Shown here: one piece after another, positions 16,826 to 25,864 of the stretch | Position numbering within the stretch: the stretch's first letter is position 1 | Layout: every line of letters starts with the position of its first letter | DNA from: Deltaproteobacteria bacterium | Lineage (GTDB): Bacteria > Desulfobacterota > Desulfomonilia > UBA1062 | NCBI GenBank assembly: GCA_018436855.1 | Contig: JAHDKO010000015.1 | Span: forward strand, 62,001 to 126,000 | Reading direction: 5' to 3' | Length of the DNA: 64,000 bases | Translations under genes and position numbers: made by a program | The notes under the pieces: model-generated | The model's database searches: none | Told to the model about the DNA's origin: nothing | The model's input: the letters and a program-made list of their open reading frames with translations, nothing else

Positions 16826-18664
16826 ATGAAAGGGGAATATTCAGTCATGAACGCAGGTATCAGACATGAAAGACTCCGCAGTTGGATTCAGGAAATAGAG
16901 CAGCTCTGCCAGCCCGACCAGGTATACTGGTGCGACGGCACCCGGGAAGAATACGACCGGTTGATCGCACAGACAATCGCAAACGGAAACTCCATTCCGT
17001 TAACGAAACGACCCAACAGCGTCCTGTTCCGTTCTCATCCGAGCGACGTTGCCCGGGTGGAGGACCGCACCTATATCAGCACCAGAGAGCGGGACGATGC
17101 CGGTCCCACGAACAACTGGATCGACCCCGGCGAGCTTAAGGGCGTTATGAAAGACCTGTACAGGGGGTGCATGAAGGGCCGCACCTTGTACGTGATTCCC
17201 TTTTCCATGGGGCCTATCAATTCACCTATCGCCAAGATCGGCATCGAGATCACGGACAGCCTCTATGTGGTGTTAAACATGCATATTATGACCCGCGTCG
17301 GGACAAAAGTGCTCGATGCTCTGGGCACAGACGGCGAATTCATTCCCTGCCTGCACTCCGTGGGCGCCCCGCTCGAGCCCGGACAGCAGGACGTGGCCTG
17401 GCCCTGCGCGCCCATGGAACAGAAATACATCAGCCACTTCCCTGAGGAAAACCTGATCTGGTCGTACGGATCGGGCTACGGCGGCAACGCCCTGCTGGGC
17501 AAGAAGTGCCTGGCCTTGAGGATCGCCTCTGCCATGGCCCGGCGCGAAGGCTGGATGGCCGAGCACATGCTGATCCTCAGGCTGACGAACCCGGAGGGCA
17601 GGCGGTTCCACATCGCGGCGGCCTTTCCGTCTGCGTGCGGCAAGACCAACCTGGCCATGCTCCAGCCCACGATCAAGGGCTGGAAGTGCGAGACCATCGG
17701 CGACGACATCGCCTGGATGAAGATCGGCCCGGACGGCAGGCTCTATGCCATCAACCCCGAGGCAGGGTTCTTCGGCGTCGCGCCCGGGACGTCATATGAT
17801 TCCAACCCCATGGCCATGAACACGCTCCACGAGAACATCATCTTCACCAACTGCGCGCTCACCGACGACGGCGACATCTGGTGGGAAGGCATGGACGGAG
17901 AGCCGCCCGCCCACGCTATTGACTGGAAGGGCCGCGACTGGACCCCGGGCAGCCCGGACCCGGCGGCGCACCCCAATGCGCGGTTCACCGCGCCTGCCGG
18001 CCAGTGCCCGGTCATCTGCAGCGACTGGGAAAAACCCGAGGGCGTTCCCATCGACATCTTCATCTTCGGCGGCAGGCGCGCGGGCGTGGTGCCCCTGGTG
18101 AACGAGGCGTTCAACTGGGACCACGGGGTGTTTCTCGGCGCCACCGCCTCGTCCGAGACCACTGCCGCCAATATCGGCGACATCGGCAATCTCAGACGCG
18201 ACCCCTTTGCCATGAAGCCCTTCTGCGGCTACAACATGGGCGACTATTTCCAGCACTGGCTCGACATGGGCGACCGGCTGGGCGAGAAGGCCCCCCGGAT
18301 CTTCTATGTGAACTGGTTTCGCAAGAGCGGGCAAGGCAAGTTCCTCTGGCCCGGCTTCGGCGAGAACAGCCGCGTGCTCAAATGGATGTGCGAGCGCGTC
18401 GAGGGCAAGGCGGGCGCCAGGAAGACCGCCATCGGCCTCGAGCCCGAGGACGGCGGGCTCGACCTCACGAACTTAAGCATCCCGGCCGAGAACATGAAAG
18501 AGCTGCTCGCCGTGGATCAGGATGCCTGGAAGGCCGAGATCCCGAGCCTGGAGCAGCACTTCGCCCAGTTCGGCGACCGTCTGCCCGAGCGCGTGAAGAA
18601 GCAGCTCGATGAGCTCAGGGAGCGTCTGGGCGCAAAAGCCTCGTCTGTACGAGAGTCCGCGTAA
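16826..18664 (+). CDS. pckG: GTP-dependent phosphoenolpyruvate carboxykinase
   Basis: The 612-residue protein has the full length of GTP-type PEPCK, which interconverts oxaloacetate and PEP using GTP/GDP. Family landmarks are visible: the kinase-1a P-loop [16 protein letters not shown] near residue 270 with the hyper-reactive Cys, the metal and kinase-2 region TIGDDIAWM just after it, [14 protein letters not shown], and the guanine-binding region around [12 protein letters not shown]. An alternative ATG at 16847 has a better ribosome site (AAGGGGA) and would remove seven residues. It stands alone behind a strong promoter, consistent with gluconeogenesis from acetate or C4 acids. Confidence 0.95.
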   Translation: MKGEYSVMNAGIRHERLRSWIQEIEQLCQPDQVYWCDGTREEYDRLIAQTIANGNSIPLTKRPNSVLFRSHPSDVARVEDRTYISTRERDDAGPTNNWIDPGELKGVMKDLYRGCMKGRTLYVIPFSMGPINSPIAKIGIEITDSLYVVLNMHIMTRVGTKVLDALGTDGEFIPCLHSVGAPLEPGQQDVAWPCAPMEQKYISHFPEENLIWSYGSGYGGNALLGKKCLALRIASAMARREGWMAEHMLILRLTNPEGRRFHIAAAFPSACGKTNLAMLQPTIKGWKCETIGDDIAWMKIGPDGRLYAINPEAGFFGVAPGTSYDSNPMAMNTLHENIIFTNCALTDDGDIWWEGMDGEPPAHAIDWKGRDWTPGSPDPAAHPNARFTAPAGQCPVICSDWEKPEGVPIDIFIFGGRRAGVVPLVNEAFNWDHGVFLGATASSETTAANIGDIGNLRRDPFAMKPFCGYNMGDYFQHWLDMGDRLGEKAPRIFYVNWFRKSGQGKFLWPGFGENSRVLKWMCERVEGKAGARKTAIGLEPEDGGLDLTNLSIPAENMKELLAVDQDAWKAEIPSLEQHFAQFGDRLPERVKKQLDELRERLGAKASSVRESA

Positions 18665-18722
18665 TTGTCCTGAACAGGGCACGGGAAGGGTGCAAGGTCC
18701 TGCCCGCGCCCTGTCTCGCTGT

Positions 18723-19304
18723 TCATGCAAACCCCATCAGCTCCCTGATGTGGTCTGCGTTTTCCCGCGAGGTGAGGATCTCGAGCAGCAGAAAGGCCAC
18801 GTCGATTGCCGTGCCCGGCGAGGTGGAAGTGATGAGGTTCCCGTCCCTGACGATCCGCCTGTCCTGCACCAGGGCACCTGTGGCCGCGAGCTGCTTCCTT
18901 TTCTGCTCTTCGAGATGATAGGTCGTGGCGGACCTCCCCTTGAGGACCCCGCTCATCCCCAGGCACAGCGAGGCGACGCACACCGCTGCAACGGGTTTTC
19001 CCCGTCCGGCGAAGTCCCGGATCACCTCCAGGAACTCTTCAGAAAAGGAATCCTCATAAAAACCCGCCGTACCGAACCCGCCGGGAATCGCCAGGGCATC
19101 CATCCCGTCGAGGTCCAGCTCGTGGACCAGCGCGGCGGGGACTGTCTGGTGACCGAAGGTGCAGGTGAGCTCCGGGTGGAGACCCGCGGTGATCACCCGT
19201 ATGTGCTCGGCCCCGAAGGTGTCGGCCCAGCCGAGCACATCGGTGAACGCGGCCGCCTCATACACCTCGAATCCGTTTGCCAGGAGGATGAGTACGTGCT
19301 TCAT
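18723..19304 (-). CDS. DJ-1/PfpI family protein
   Basis: The 193-residue protein has the DJ-1/ThiJ layout: an N-terminal ILLANGFEVYEA strand with the conserved Glu near residue 14, ALAIPGGFGTAG, and the nucleophile elbow AAVCVASLCLG with the reactive Cys near residue 108. TSTSPGTAIDVAFLLLE closes the domain. Members act as deglycases, glyoxalases or redox chaperones, and the sequence does not decide between them. It is convergent with pckG, with 58 bases between the stops. Confidence 0.87.
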   Translation of the reverse strand: MKHVLILLANGFEVYEAAAFTDVLGWADTFGAEHIRVITAGLHPELTCTFGHQTVPAALVHELDLDGMDALAIPGGFGTAGFYEDSFSEEFLEVIRDFAGRGKPVAAVCVASLCLGMSGVLKGRSATTYHLEEQKRKQLAATGALVQDRRIVRDGNLITSTSPGTAIDVAFLLLEILTSRENADHIRELMGFA

Positions 19305-19442
19305 GGCATGATTCTACAGCAGTGACGCATGCAGGGCCAGAAATTCCTCTGTTTTGAAGAACATCGATCTTTCCCTTTCACCCTTTGCCGAAAAAAACAG
19401 GAGACCGAGGATCAATGAGCCGGCAGGCCGGCAGCGGGCCTG

Positions 19443-19796
19443 CTATTTGACCAGCACGAGCAGCATCTTGAAGCGGGAAGCCGCCTTCACTGCATGCGGC
19501 CTGTGGGCGGGCATGATGATCATCTCGCCTTGTTTGAGCGAATGAGGCGATCCCTCGATGTACACCTCTGCCCGGCCCTCCAGGATATACACCAAGGCGT
19601 CGAATGGAGCGGTGTGCTCGCTTAAGCCCTCTCCCGCATCAAAGGCAAAAACACTCACCGTGCCCGTGGGTTTTGTGACGATCTCCCTGCTCACCACGGA
19701 ATGATCCTGGTAAGAAGCAAGATCTTTGATGGCGTGCACCTTTGCCAGAAGCTCTTCTTTTACCCCTTGCCCGGTCATGATAGTTGCCTTGCTCAT
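19443..19796 (-). CDS. Small cupin-domain protein
   Basis: A single conserved beta-barrel of the cupin superfamily in 117 residues. The first motif reads GEGLSEHTAPFDALVYILEGRAEVYI, with HTAPFD replacing the usual HxH. The second motif is GEMIIMPAHRPHAVKA, with the His. Proteins of this size often bind metal and a small anion or sugar. Its ATG overlaps the stop of the upstream PEP-CTERM gene by ATGA, so it is translationally coupled to a secreted protein with no evident metabolic relation. Confidence 0.82.
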   Translation of the reverse strand: MSKATIMTGQGVKEELLAKVHAIKDLASYQDHSVVSREIVTKPTGTVSVFAFDAGEGLSEHTAPFDALVYILEGRAEVYIEGSPHSLKQGEMIIMPAHRPHAVKAASRFKMLLVLVK

Positions 19797-20362
19797 CTTT
19801 TTCCGAGCCGGTACCCTGCAACACCGAGAAAGCCCGAGATGAAAATGAGCAGTGATGCGGGCTCGGGCACCGGAGCCGACCTCGGCACGGTCACCCCGTG
19901 CTCTGCCACGAAGAGGTCCGGCACGGACAGGCAGTGGCGCACCACGTCGAAGTGCTGGCTGCCGGGCATGCCGGAAAGGAAGGAGACAAAGCTTACGGAG
20001 AAGCTGAACCTGCCGCCTGGCTGGATATCATCTGCCGTGTCGTGGAACCCCATGTAGTCGTCATAAGACTCGAAGCGCCACATGTTGTCGATGGATTCAT
20101 GCACCCACCCGTCCGGCAGGCTGTCGATGGAGAGAATCTCCCCCTGCCGGATATACCCTCCGGGAGATTCACCGGGGACATACAGCGCCAGGGAACAGAT
20201 GGTATCGGGCGTGTCGTTGAGAATGTCGTAGCGGTATTGCCATGCATCGGGAATACCGCAACTCAACTGAGAGACCGTGTACGTTATGAACGTCGCATGC
20301 AGGCCGGCAGGCAGGCACATGACAAAACCCAGGGCGACCAGTGGACAGAGAATCCTTTTCAT
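19793..20362 (-). CDS. PEP-CTERM sorting-domain protein, secreted
   Basis: The protein starts with a Sec signal (MKRILCPLVALGFVMCLPAG, cleavage near HA). It ends with a PEP-CTERM signal: VPEPASLL, a hydrophobic segment, and the basic tail YRLGKR. Such proteins are cleaved and attached by exosortase together with exopolysaccharide export. The roughly 135-residue middle is a beta-rich domain with two to three cysteines that was not recognised. No exosortase or EPS gene is in the window. The downstream cupin overlaps by 4 bases. Confidence 0.85.
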   Translation of the reverse strand: MKRILCPLVALGFVMCLPAGLHATFITYTVSQLSCGIPDAWQYRYDILNDTPDTICSLALYVPGESPGGYIRQGEILSIDSLPDGWVHESIDNMWRFESYDDYMGFHDTADDIQPGGRFSFSVSFVSFLSGMPGSQHFDVVRHCLSVPDLFVAEHGVTVPRSAPVPEPASLLIFISGFLGVAGYRLGKR

Positions 20363-20496
20363 ACCCCCTCCAAAATGATTAGGTCATACAATACATGATG
20401 GGAAGAGGACCCGGCGATTCAATACCAGGGGAAAGGGCTCTTTTCGGTAGTGGGTCAGTTTGAGCCACATGGTTTTTCCGCAACGTGCAAATCAAC

Positions 20497-20535
20497 TGCA
20501 ACTAGCATGTTCATACAGTGAACATGCTAGTTGCA
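20497..20535. repeat. Perfect 17-bp inverted repeat with 5-base loop
   Basis: TGCAACTAGCATGTTCA at 20497-20513 and TGAACATGCTAGTTGCA at 20519-20535 are exact reverse complements around the loop TACAG. No T-run follows on either strand, so it is not a classical terminator. TTGCA-TCA-TGCAA follows at once (20531-20543). Confidence 0.85.
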
Positions 20536-20548
20536 TCATGCAAAAAAC

Positions 20549-20675
20549 TAGGTGCTGTACGCAAACGTGATCAGACCAAGTGAACAGTTGTTCCCGCTGA
20601 AGTGACAATCCATGAAATAGGTGGAGATACAGGTCCCCTGCCTTCGCATGGAAGGCAGTTTGCATACAGCACCTA
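20549..20675. repeat. 18-bp inverted repeats enclosing a further hairpin
   Basis: TAGGTGCTGTACGCAAAC at 20549-20566 pairs with GTTTGCATACAGCACCTA at 20658-20675 with one mismatch. Inside lies a perfect hairpin CTGCCTTC-GCATG-GAAGGCAG (20638-20658) abutting the right arm. The arrangement could be a small non-autonomous mobile element or a structured RNA. Confidence 0.7.
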
Positions 20676-20866
20676 ATAATCTGGCATATAGAGAAGTGAT
20701 CCCAACTCTTTCTTCTCATGTTCTGGCTCATTTCTTAGGCCCTATTTCATCGGCCATTTTTGAGCAAGACCCACTTATAGACCTGTCCGAATTTGCGGAG
20801 GCACTTCTATAGTTGTGATTCAATCTGTATTATTATATTATTGAAATACTTAAGTAGAATTATAAG

Positions 20867-23488
20867 TTGCTGATTGGAGATCTTAGGCATGGGGATGTAG
20901 GCAAATCGAAGAAGCAGCTTGTCCAAGAGCTGGCAGATGCACGCAAGCGCATAGCCGAGTTGGAAGAGTATGCGGCCGAGTGCAAGTTGACAGAAGATGC
21001 ATTGGAAATCAGCCTGAGAAGGTTCCAGATACCCTCTGAATCAACGTTTGAGGGGGTAGTTCTCGTTGAAGATCGGACCATAACCGATATTAATGACCAG
21101 TTGCTTCAACTGATGGGCTACTCAAGAAACGAGGCAATAGGAGCGGATATTCTACCCTTTATACATCCTGATGACTTGTCCAAGGTGCTCCCCGGTATTC
21201 TGGCAAGCAAGGAGCAGATAACTGAACATCGAATGATCAGGAAAGACGGCTCCATCATCTTTGTGGAATCCCATGGCAAGCCATTGAATATACATGGCCA
21301 TAGAGCACGCATTACCTTGATCCGGGATATCACTGAGCGCCGGAGAGCTGAAGAAGAGCGACGCAATCATCATGATAAACTAGAAGAGATGGTAAAAGCG
21401 CGCACCCTTGAACTGGCCGAAAGAAATTGCCAACTTAAAAAGGAGATCGCTGAACGGAAGAAAGTGGAAAGTTCCCTCAGGGAGAGCGAAGCCCTTTACC
21501 GACTCCTGACAACCAATGCTAACGACATCATCTTTACCATGGATCTCGATCTTCGCTTCACTTTCATCAGCCCATCCGTATCGAGAATCAGAGGTTTCAC
21601 AATCGAAGAGGCCATGTCACAGACAATTTCTGAAGCCCTAACCCCCGCATCGCAGGAAGTTGCCATGAGTGTCTTCACCGAAGACTTGGATTCCGTGCTC
21701 AAGGGCTCGAAGGATACATCGATAGTTCGTACTGTTGAACTTGAGGAAACATGTAAGGATGGCTCAACGATTTGGACAGAAACCGCGTTTTCCTTTTTGC
21801 GTGATGACACGAATAATCTTAAAGGCATCCTGGGCATAACTCGCGATATCTCTGAGCGCAAAAGGGCCGAGCACGAGCTGCGCTCCGCATCGATGTACGC
21901 ACGCAGGCTCATCGAAGCAAGCCCGGACCCACTGATCACGATCAGCGCCGAAGGTAAGGTGACGGACGTAAACAAAGCCACTGAAAATATCACTGGCATG
22001 CATAGGAAAGATCTCATCGGGACGGACTTCTCGGACTACTTCACCGAGCCCACCAAGGCCCAGGCCGGTTATGAGAAAGTTTTTCGGGAAGGGTTGGTCA
22101 AGGACTACCCCCTTGCCATACAGCACACTTCGGGAAAGGTAACCCAAGTTCTATACAACGCAACTACTTACCGTAACGAGAACGGTCAAATACAGGGTGT
22201 TTTTGCAGCAGCCCGGGACATCAGCGAATTACGACAGGCACAACAGGCCCTCCTGGAATCCCTCAATGAGTTGGAAACGAGGAATATCCTCCTCCAGGAA
22301 GAGATTGCCGAGCGTGAAAAGGCTGAAGCAGAGAAGCGCAAGGTTGAAGCCCAGCTAGCCCAGGCTCAGAGGATCGAGGCCCTTGACAGGTTTGCGGGCG
22401 GCATTGCCCACGACCTGAATAACATCCTCTACCCCATCATCATCAACATAGAGGAACTCTTCGATGAAGAACGGGAGGGATCTGCCCACCATGAAATACT
22501 GACCCAGACCCTGAAGGCGGCGTACCGCCAGAGAGACCTCATCAAGAAGATCCTCTCATTCAGCAGGCGGAGAGATCGGGCCAACCAGCCGATCAGGGTC
22601 AGACCGCTGCTGGAGGAAACGCTTTCATTCCTGCGGTCCTCTCTCCCGAGCACGATCAGCATACAGGAGAATATCCATGTGCAGACCGATGTCGTTATGG
22701 GCGATCCGATACAGATCCAGCAGGTCATCATGAACCTTTGTCAGAACGCAGCCGATGCGCTGGAGTCGGAGAGAGGCGTCATAGAGATAGAGCTTGCGAA
22801 TGTCCGTATGGAGTCCTTGTATTACCTTCGCGACATGAAAGCGGGAGACTATCTGAAGCTCACGGTCAAAGATACCGGCATAGGTATGAGTCCTCAAGTG
22901 GTGGATCGTGTTTTTGAGCCGTTCTTCACGAGAAAGGGTATCGGGAAAGGCACCGGCATGGGGCTTCCTGTTGTTCATGGTATAGTAAAGAGCCACGGCG
23001 GGGCCGTTACCGTCGAGAGCGAAGAGGGAAAGGGCTCTCTCTTTACGGTCTATCTCCCCATCAGTCATACAGCGTATCCTGCTCAAGCTTCTGATGTAGA
23101 AAGCACGCCATCAGTGCAGGGCAAGGAGAGCATCCTCCTTGTCGATGACGAAGAATTAATCCTTTCCAGCCTGCAAAGAACACTGAGGTTATCCGGCTAT
23201 CGGGTGACAGCGCTCAAGGATGGACAGGAAGCTCTCAAAGAGTTCAGTGAGAATCCCGGTGAATTCGATCTCGTCATCACCGATCTGACCATGCCCGGCA
23301 TGACGGGTTTAGAGCTCTCCCGAAAGCTCCAAGAAAAACGCCCTGACCTCCCCATAGTACTCTGCACCGGTTACAATGATGTCATAAGCCAGCAGGAAGC
23401 GAAGTCTTTTGGAATAAAGGAGCTACTGCTGAAACCTATCGGAACCGTTGAATTAAAAAAGGTTGTCCAACTGGCTTTAGAACACTGA
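20867..23488 (+). CDS. Three-PAS hybrid sensor histidine kinase with receiver domain
   Basis: A soluble 873-residue hybrid kinase. An N-terminal coiled coil (about 5-45) is followed by PAS 1 (about 50-160), a second coiled coil (about 165-205), PAS 2 (205-330) and PAS 3 (340-460). Then come the HisKA motif GGIAHDLNN near 510, the ATPase (DTGIGMSPQVVDRVFEPF, GKGTGMGLPVVHG) and a receiver with LLVDDEE and LVITDLTMPG near 810. No ATG fits; TTG at 20867 is the longest start and the true one may be slightly downstream. Codon use is AT-richer than in the first hybrid kinase at 2849-6007. It stands alone next to tRNA-Leu. Confidence 0.87.
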   Translation: MLIGDLRHGDVGKSKKQLVQELADARKRIAELEEYAAECKLTEDALEISLRRFQIPSESTFEGVVLVEDRTITDINDQLLQLMGYSRNEAIGADILPFIHPDDLSKVLPGILASKEQITEHRMIRKDGSIIFVESHGKPLNIHGHRARITLIRDITERRRAEEERRNHHDKLEEMVKARTLELAERNCQLKKEIAERKKVESSLRESEALYRLLTTNANDIIFTMDLDLRFTFISPSVSRIRGFTIEEAMSQTISEALTPASQEVAMSVFTEDLDSVLKGSKDTSIVRTVELEETCKDGSTIWTETAFSFLRDDTNNLKGILGITRDISERKRAEHELRSASMYARRLIEASPDPLITISAEGKVTDVNKATENITGMHRKDLIGTDFSDYFTEPTKAQAGYEKVFREGLVKDYPLAIQHTSGKVTQVLYNATTYRNENGQIQGVFAAARDISELRQAQQALLESLNELETRNILLQEEIAEREKAEAEKRKVEAQLAQAQRIEALDRFAGGIAHDLNNILYPIIINIEELFDEEREGSAHHEILTQTLKAAYRQRDLIKKILSFSRRRDRANQPIRVRPLLEETLSFLRSSLPSTISIQENIHVQTDVVMGDPIQIQQVIMNLCQNAADALESERGVIEIELANVRMESLYYLRDMKAGDYLKLTVKDTGIGMSPQVVDRVFEPFFTRKGIGKGTGMGLPVVHGIVKSHGGAVTVESEEGKGSLFTVYLPISHTAYPAQASDVESTPSVQGKESILLVDDEELILSSLQRTLRLSGYRVTALKDGQEALKEFSENPGEFDLVITDLTMPGMTGLELSRKLQEKRPDLPIVLCTGYNDVISQQEAKSFGIKELLLKPIGTVELKKVVQLALEH

Positions 23489-23923
23489 CATGTTGAGATA
23501 GCTGTAATATATTTAGTAGCTTAAACCTATGATATCCGAATAAGAGTTATACTTTTTGAGAAGAAAGCTCAAACTTTCTATACTGGCACGGTATCGTTCA
23601 TTTCAAAGACCTGCCCAGAATTTTGCTATCGTGAGGATATGTATAATTGCCTTGCTTTGACGATATCATCCGAAGCCCTTTCCTTGCAGGATATGATACA
23701 ATCGATGGAAATCACACTCTCACTCTCGGCAGGTCCGCCAGTGTTTATGATGGTATCATGGTTGTTGAGAGAAGTTGAAACTTTTGCCGAGTTGAAAAGG
23801 CCGGGGATTTACCCCGGCCTTCTTTGCGAAGTGGGGACAGGGTGGGGACAAATCGGATTTCATGGTGATGTGGAAGAATATTCCTATACGACGGTTTGTC
23901 TGTAAAACCTCATCAAAAGCACA
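23489..23923. other. Intergenic region before tRNA-Leu
   Basis: The 435 bases hold the terminator at 23797-23821 and two copies of GTGGGGACA near 23831-23850. Open frames crossing it lack coding character. It contains no recognisable integrase remnant. Confidence 0.45.
23797..23821 (-). terminator. Intrinsic terminator downstream of tRNA-Leu
   Basis: AAGGCCGGGG-loop TAAAT-CCCCGGCCTT is a perfect 10-bp stem. On the minus strand it is followed by TTCAAC and lies about 100 bases past the tRNA-Leu 3' end, so it probably ends that transcript. On the plus strand it is followed by CTTTG and could also stop the kinase mRNA. Confidence 0.7.
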
Positions 23924-24007
23924 TGCCCGAGACCGGACTCGAACCGGTACGGAGTTGCCCCCGAGGGATTTTAAGTCCCTTGCGTCTACCAATTCCGCCA
24001 CTCGGGC
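23924..24007 (-). tRNA. tRNA-Leu (anticodon TAA)
   Basis: On the minus strand a GCCCGAG/CTCGGGC acceptor stem encloses a D-arm with TGGCGGAATTGGTAGACGC. The anticodon arm is AGGGA-CTTAAAA-TCCCT (anticodon TAA), followed by the long variable arm typical of leucine tRNAs and a TTCGAGT T-loop. The 3' CCA is not encoded. The length is 84 bases. Confidence 0.95.
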
Positions 24008-24234
24008 ACGATGCAAGGGATGTAATATCTGCGGGGGGATCTGTCAAGCATATCAAGGGGCCCTTTGCCTGGGATGAGGTGTCCCGCTGCCGCCGTGATC
24101 AAGGCATACGGCGGCATGCAAGGGATATTGCCATATTCAAGGATTGCTGATATCATTTCGATAATACAATATAAATAGAAATAGCCTTCTCCGCAGCAGG
24201 CGGTGCAGGAAATGTTCAGCAGAGAGGAGCGTTT

Positions 24235-25848
24235 ATGATCAAAGTGACGTGTCTCGGGGCGTCGGGTAGCGTAACCGGGTCGTGTTTTCTGATAGAGAAT
24301 GTTCACGGGAAAAAGGTCATGGTGGACTGCGGCCTCTTCCAGGGAGGCAAGCAGATGGAGCTGCGCAACTGGAGAGACTGGGACTTCAACCCCTCGCAGT
24401 TAAGCACGCTCTTTCTCACCCACGCCCATATCGACCACAGCGGGAGGATTCCCAAGCTGGTCAGAGACGGGTTCAAGGGCAGGATCATCACCTCGGCTGC
24501 CACGGCCCAGCTCTGCGAGATCATGCTCCTGGACTCGGCGCATGTGCAGGAGATGGACGCCCGGTGGCAGACCAGGAAGAACCGGCGCAGAGCGGGCAGG
24601 GACATCAAGCCCCTCTACACCGCCGAGGATGCGCAGGCCAGCCTGCAGTATCTCCACCCGGTGGAAGAAGACGAGATGGTCGTGGTAGAGGAGGGAATCA
24701 GAGCCAGGATCAGAAACGCCGGGCACATCCTGGGGTCGTCGATCCTGGAGCTGTGGATCAGAGACGGCGAGCAGGACATCAAGCTCGTGTTCTCCGGCGA
24801 CCTCGGCATGGAAAACCAGCTCATCGTCAAGAGCCCGCAGGAGATCTTCAACGCCGACTACCTCTTCGTGGAATCCACCTACGGCAACCGGGAGCACAAG
24901 GATTTCGCAACCAGCAAGGAGGAGCTCCTGGAAGCCATCAACTACGCGGTGTCCAAGAACGAGAAGGTTCTCATCCCCGCCTTTGCCGTGGAACGCACCC
25001 AGGAGATCATCTATATCCTCAACGAGTTCCACCGCGCGGGCCGGCTCCCCGACATTCCCATCTACCTCGACAGCCCCCTGGCCATCAAGGCCACCGAGAT
25101 ATTCCGGCAGAACAGGAAATACTACGACGAGGAGACCATGGCCATGGTGAACAAGGGCATCGACCCCTTCGAGATGCCCAACCTCATCTACACCCCCACC
25201 ACCGAAGAGTCCATGGCCATCAACGAAAAACAGGGCTCGGCCATCATCATTGCGGGCAGCGGCATGTGCACCGCGGGCAGGATCAGGCACCATCTCAAGC
25301 ACAACCTCTGGCGGCAGGGCGCGAGCATGGTGATCGTGGGCTTCCAGGCACAGGGCAGCACGGGCAGGCAGATCGTGGACGGCAAGACCACGGTGAGGCT
25401 CTTCGGCGAAGACGTGGCGGTCAGGGCCAAGGTGTTCACGATCGGCGGGTTCTCGGCCCATGCCGACCGGAAGAACCTGCTGAAATGGGTGGGCAACTTC
25501 GCCGAGTCGAATCCACAGGTGTTCGTGGTGCACGGCGAGAACTCGGCAAGCCTGGATTTCGCGCAGCTCGTCCACCAGGAGCTCGGGTTCAAGTCCTATG
25601 TACCGGGCTGGCGCGAGACCCTGTTCCTCAAGCCCCGGGAGTTTCCCATCGAGGTCGCACCGCCGGCACCGGAAGAGGTGGTCAACCTCGGCGACGACAT
25701 TCTCCAGGTCTACCAGGCGGTGTCGAGCGAGCTCGACCAGCTCAGGTGGCGCATCAAACGGGCCGACGGCCGCATCAGGATCACCGAGGAGGATATCGAC
25801 CGCCTCAGGTATATCCAGGAAGAGCTGCAGCAGATCCTGGCCGCGTGA
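24235..25848 (+). CDS. Metallo-beta-lactamase/beta-CASP RNA-processing exonuclease
   Basis: This 537-residue protein is a CPSF73-like nuclease of the metallo-beta-lactamase beta-CASP family. The zinc-binding motif THAHIDHSG lies near residue 62. Later ligands are in NAGHILGSS and FSGDLG. The beta-CASP domain spans about 210-400 (STYGNREH, LIPAFAVERTQEI, SGSGMCTAGRI-like motif), ending with the GFSAHAD and VHGE motifs. A helical tail of about 70 residues follows. Such enzymes degrade or process RNA in the cytoplasm; the specific substrate is unknown. The ATG follows GAGGAG. Confidence 0.92.
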   Translation: MIKVTCLGASGSVTGSCFLIENVHGKKVMVDCGLFQGGKQMELRNWRDWDFNPSQLSTLFLTHAHIDHSGRIPKLVRDGFKGRIITSAATAQLCEIMLLDSAHVQEMDARWQTRKNRRRAGRDIKPLYTAEDAQASLQYLHPVEEDEMVVVEEGIRARIRNAGHILGSSILELWIRDGEQDIKLVFSGDLGMENQLIVKSPQEIFNADYLFVESTYGNREHKDFATSKEELLEAINYAVSKNEKVLIPAFAVERTQEIIYILNEFHRAGRLPDIPIYLDSPLAIKATEIFRQNRKYYDEETMAMVNKGIDPFEMPNLIYTPTTEESMAINEKQGSAIIIAGSGMCTAGRIRHHLKHNLWRQGASMVIVGFQAQGSTGRQIVDGKTTVRLFGEDVAVRAKVFTIGGFSAHADRKNLLKWVGNFAESNPQVFVVHGENSASLDFAQLVHQELGFKSYVPGWRETLFLKPREFPIEVAPPAPEEVVNLGDDILQVYQAVSSELDQLRWRIKRADGRIRITEEDIDRLRYIQEELQQILAA

Positions 25849-25864
25849 TCGCTTGTGCCGGGGG

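Larger units (their letters stand above)
20363..20866. other. AT-rich, hairpin-dense intergenic block, no convincing gene
   Basis: These 504 bases are visibly AT-richer than the genes to the left. They hold several inverted repeats, listed separately, between 20497 and 20675. Short open frames on both strands exist but lack ribosome sites and family resemblance. A string GTGGGTCAGTTTGAGCC near 20453 looks like the end of an insertion sequence, but no transposase is present. Confidence 0.5.

Noticed and set aside
20492-20812. Short frames on both strands in the hairpin block
   Set aside because: They read through the inverted repeats and show no domain or ribosome site.
23583-23600. Sigma-54 promoter-like TGGCAC near 23583
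   Set aside because: The second element does not match TTGC and no gene follows at suitable distance.
23639-23905. 88-codon plus-strand frame before tRNA-Leu
   Set aside because: It runs through the terminator hairpin, has no ribosome site and no protein resemblance.
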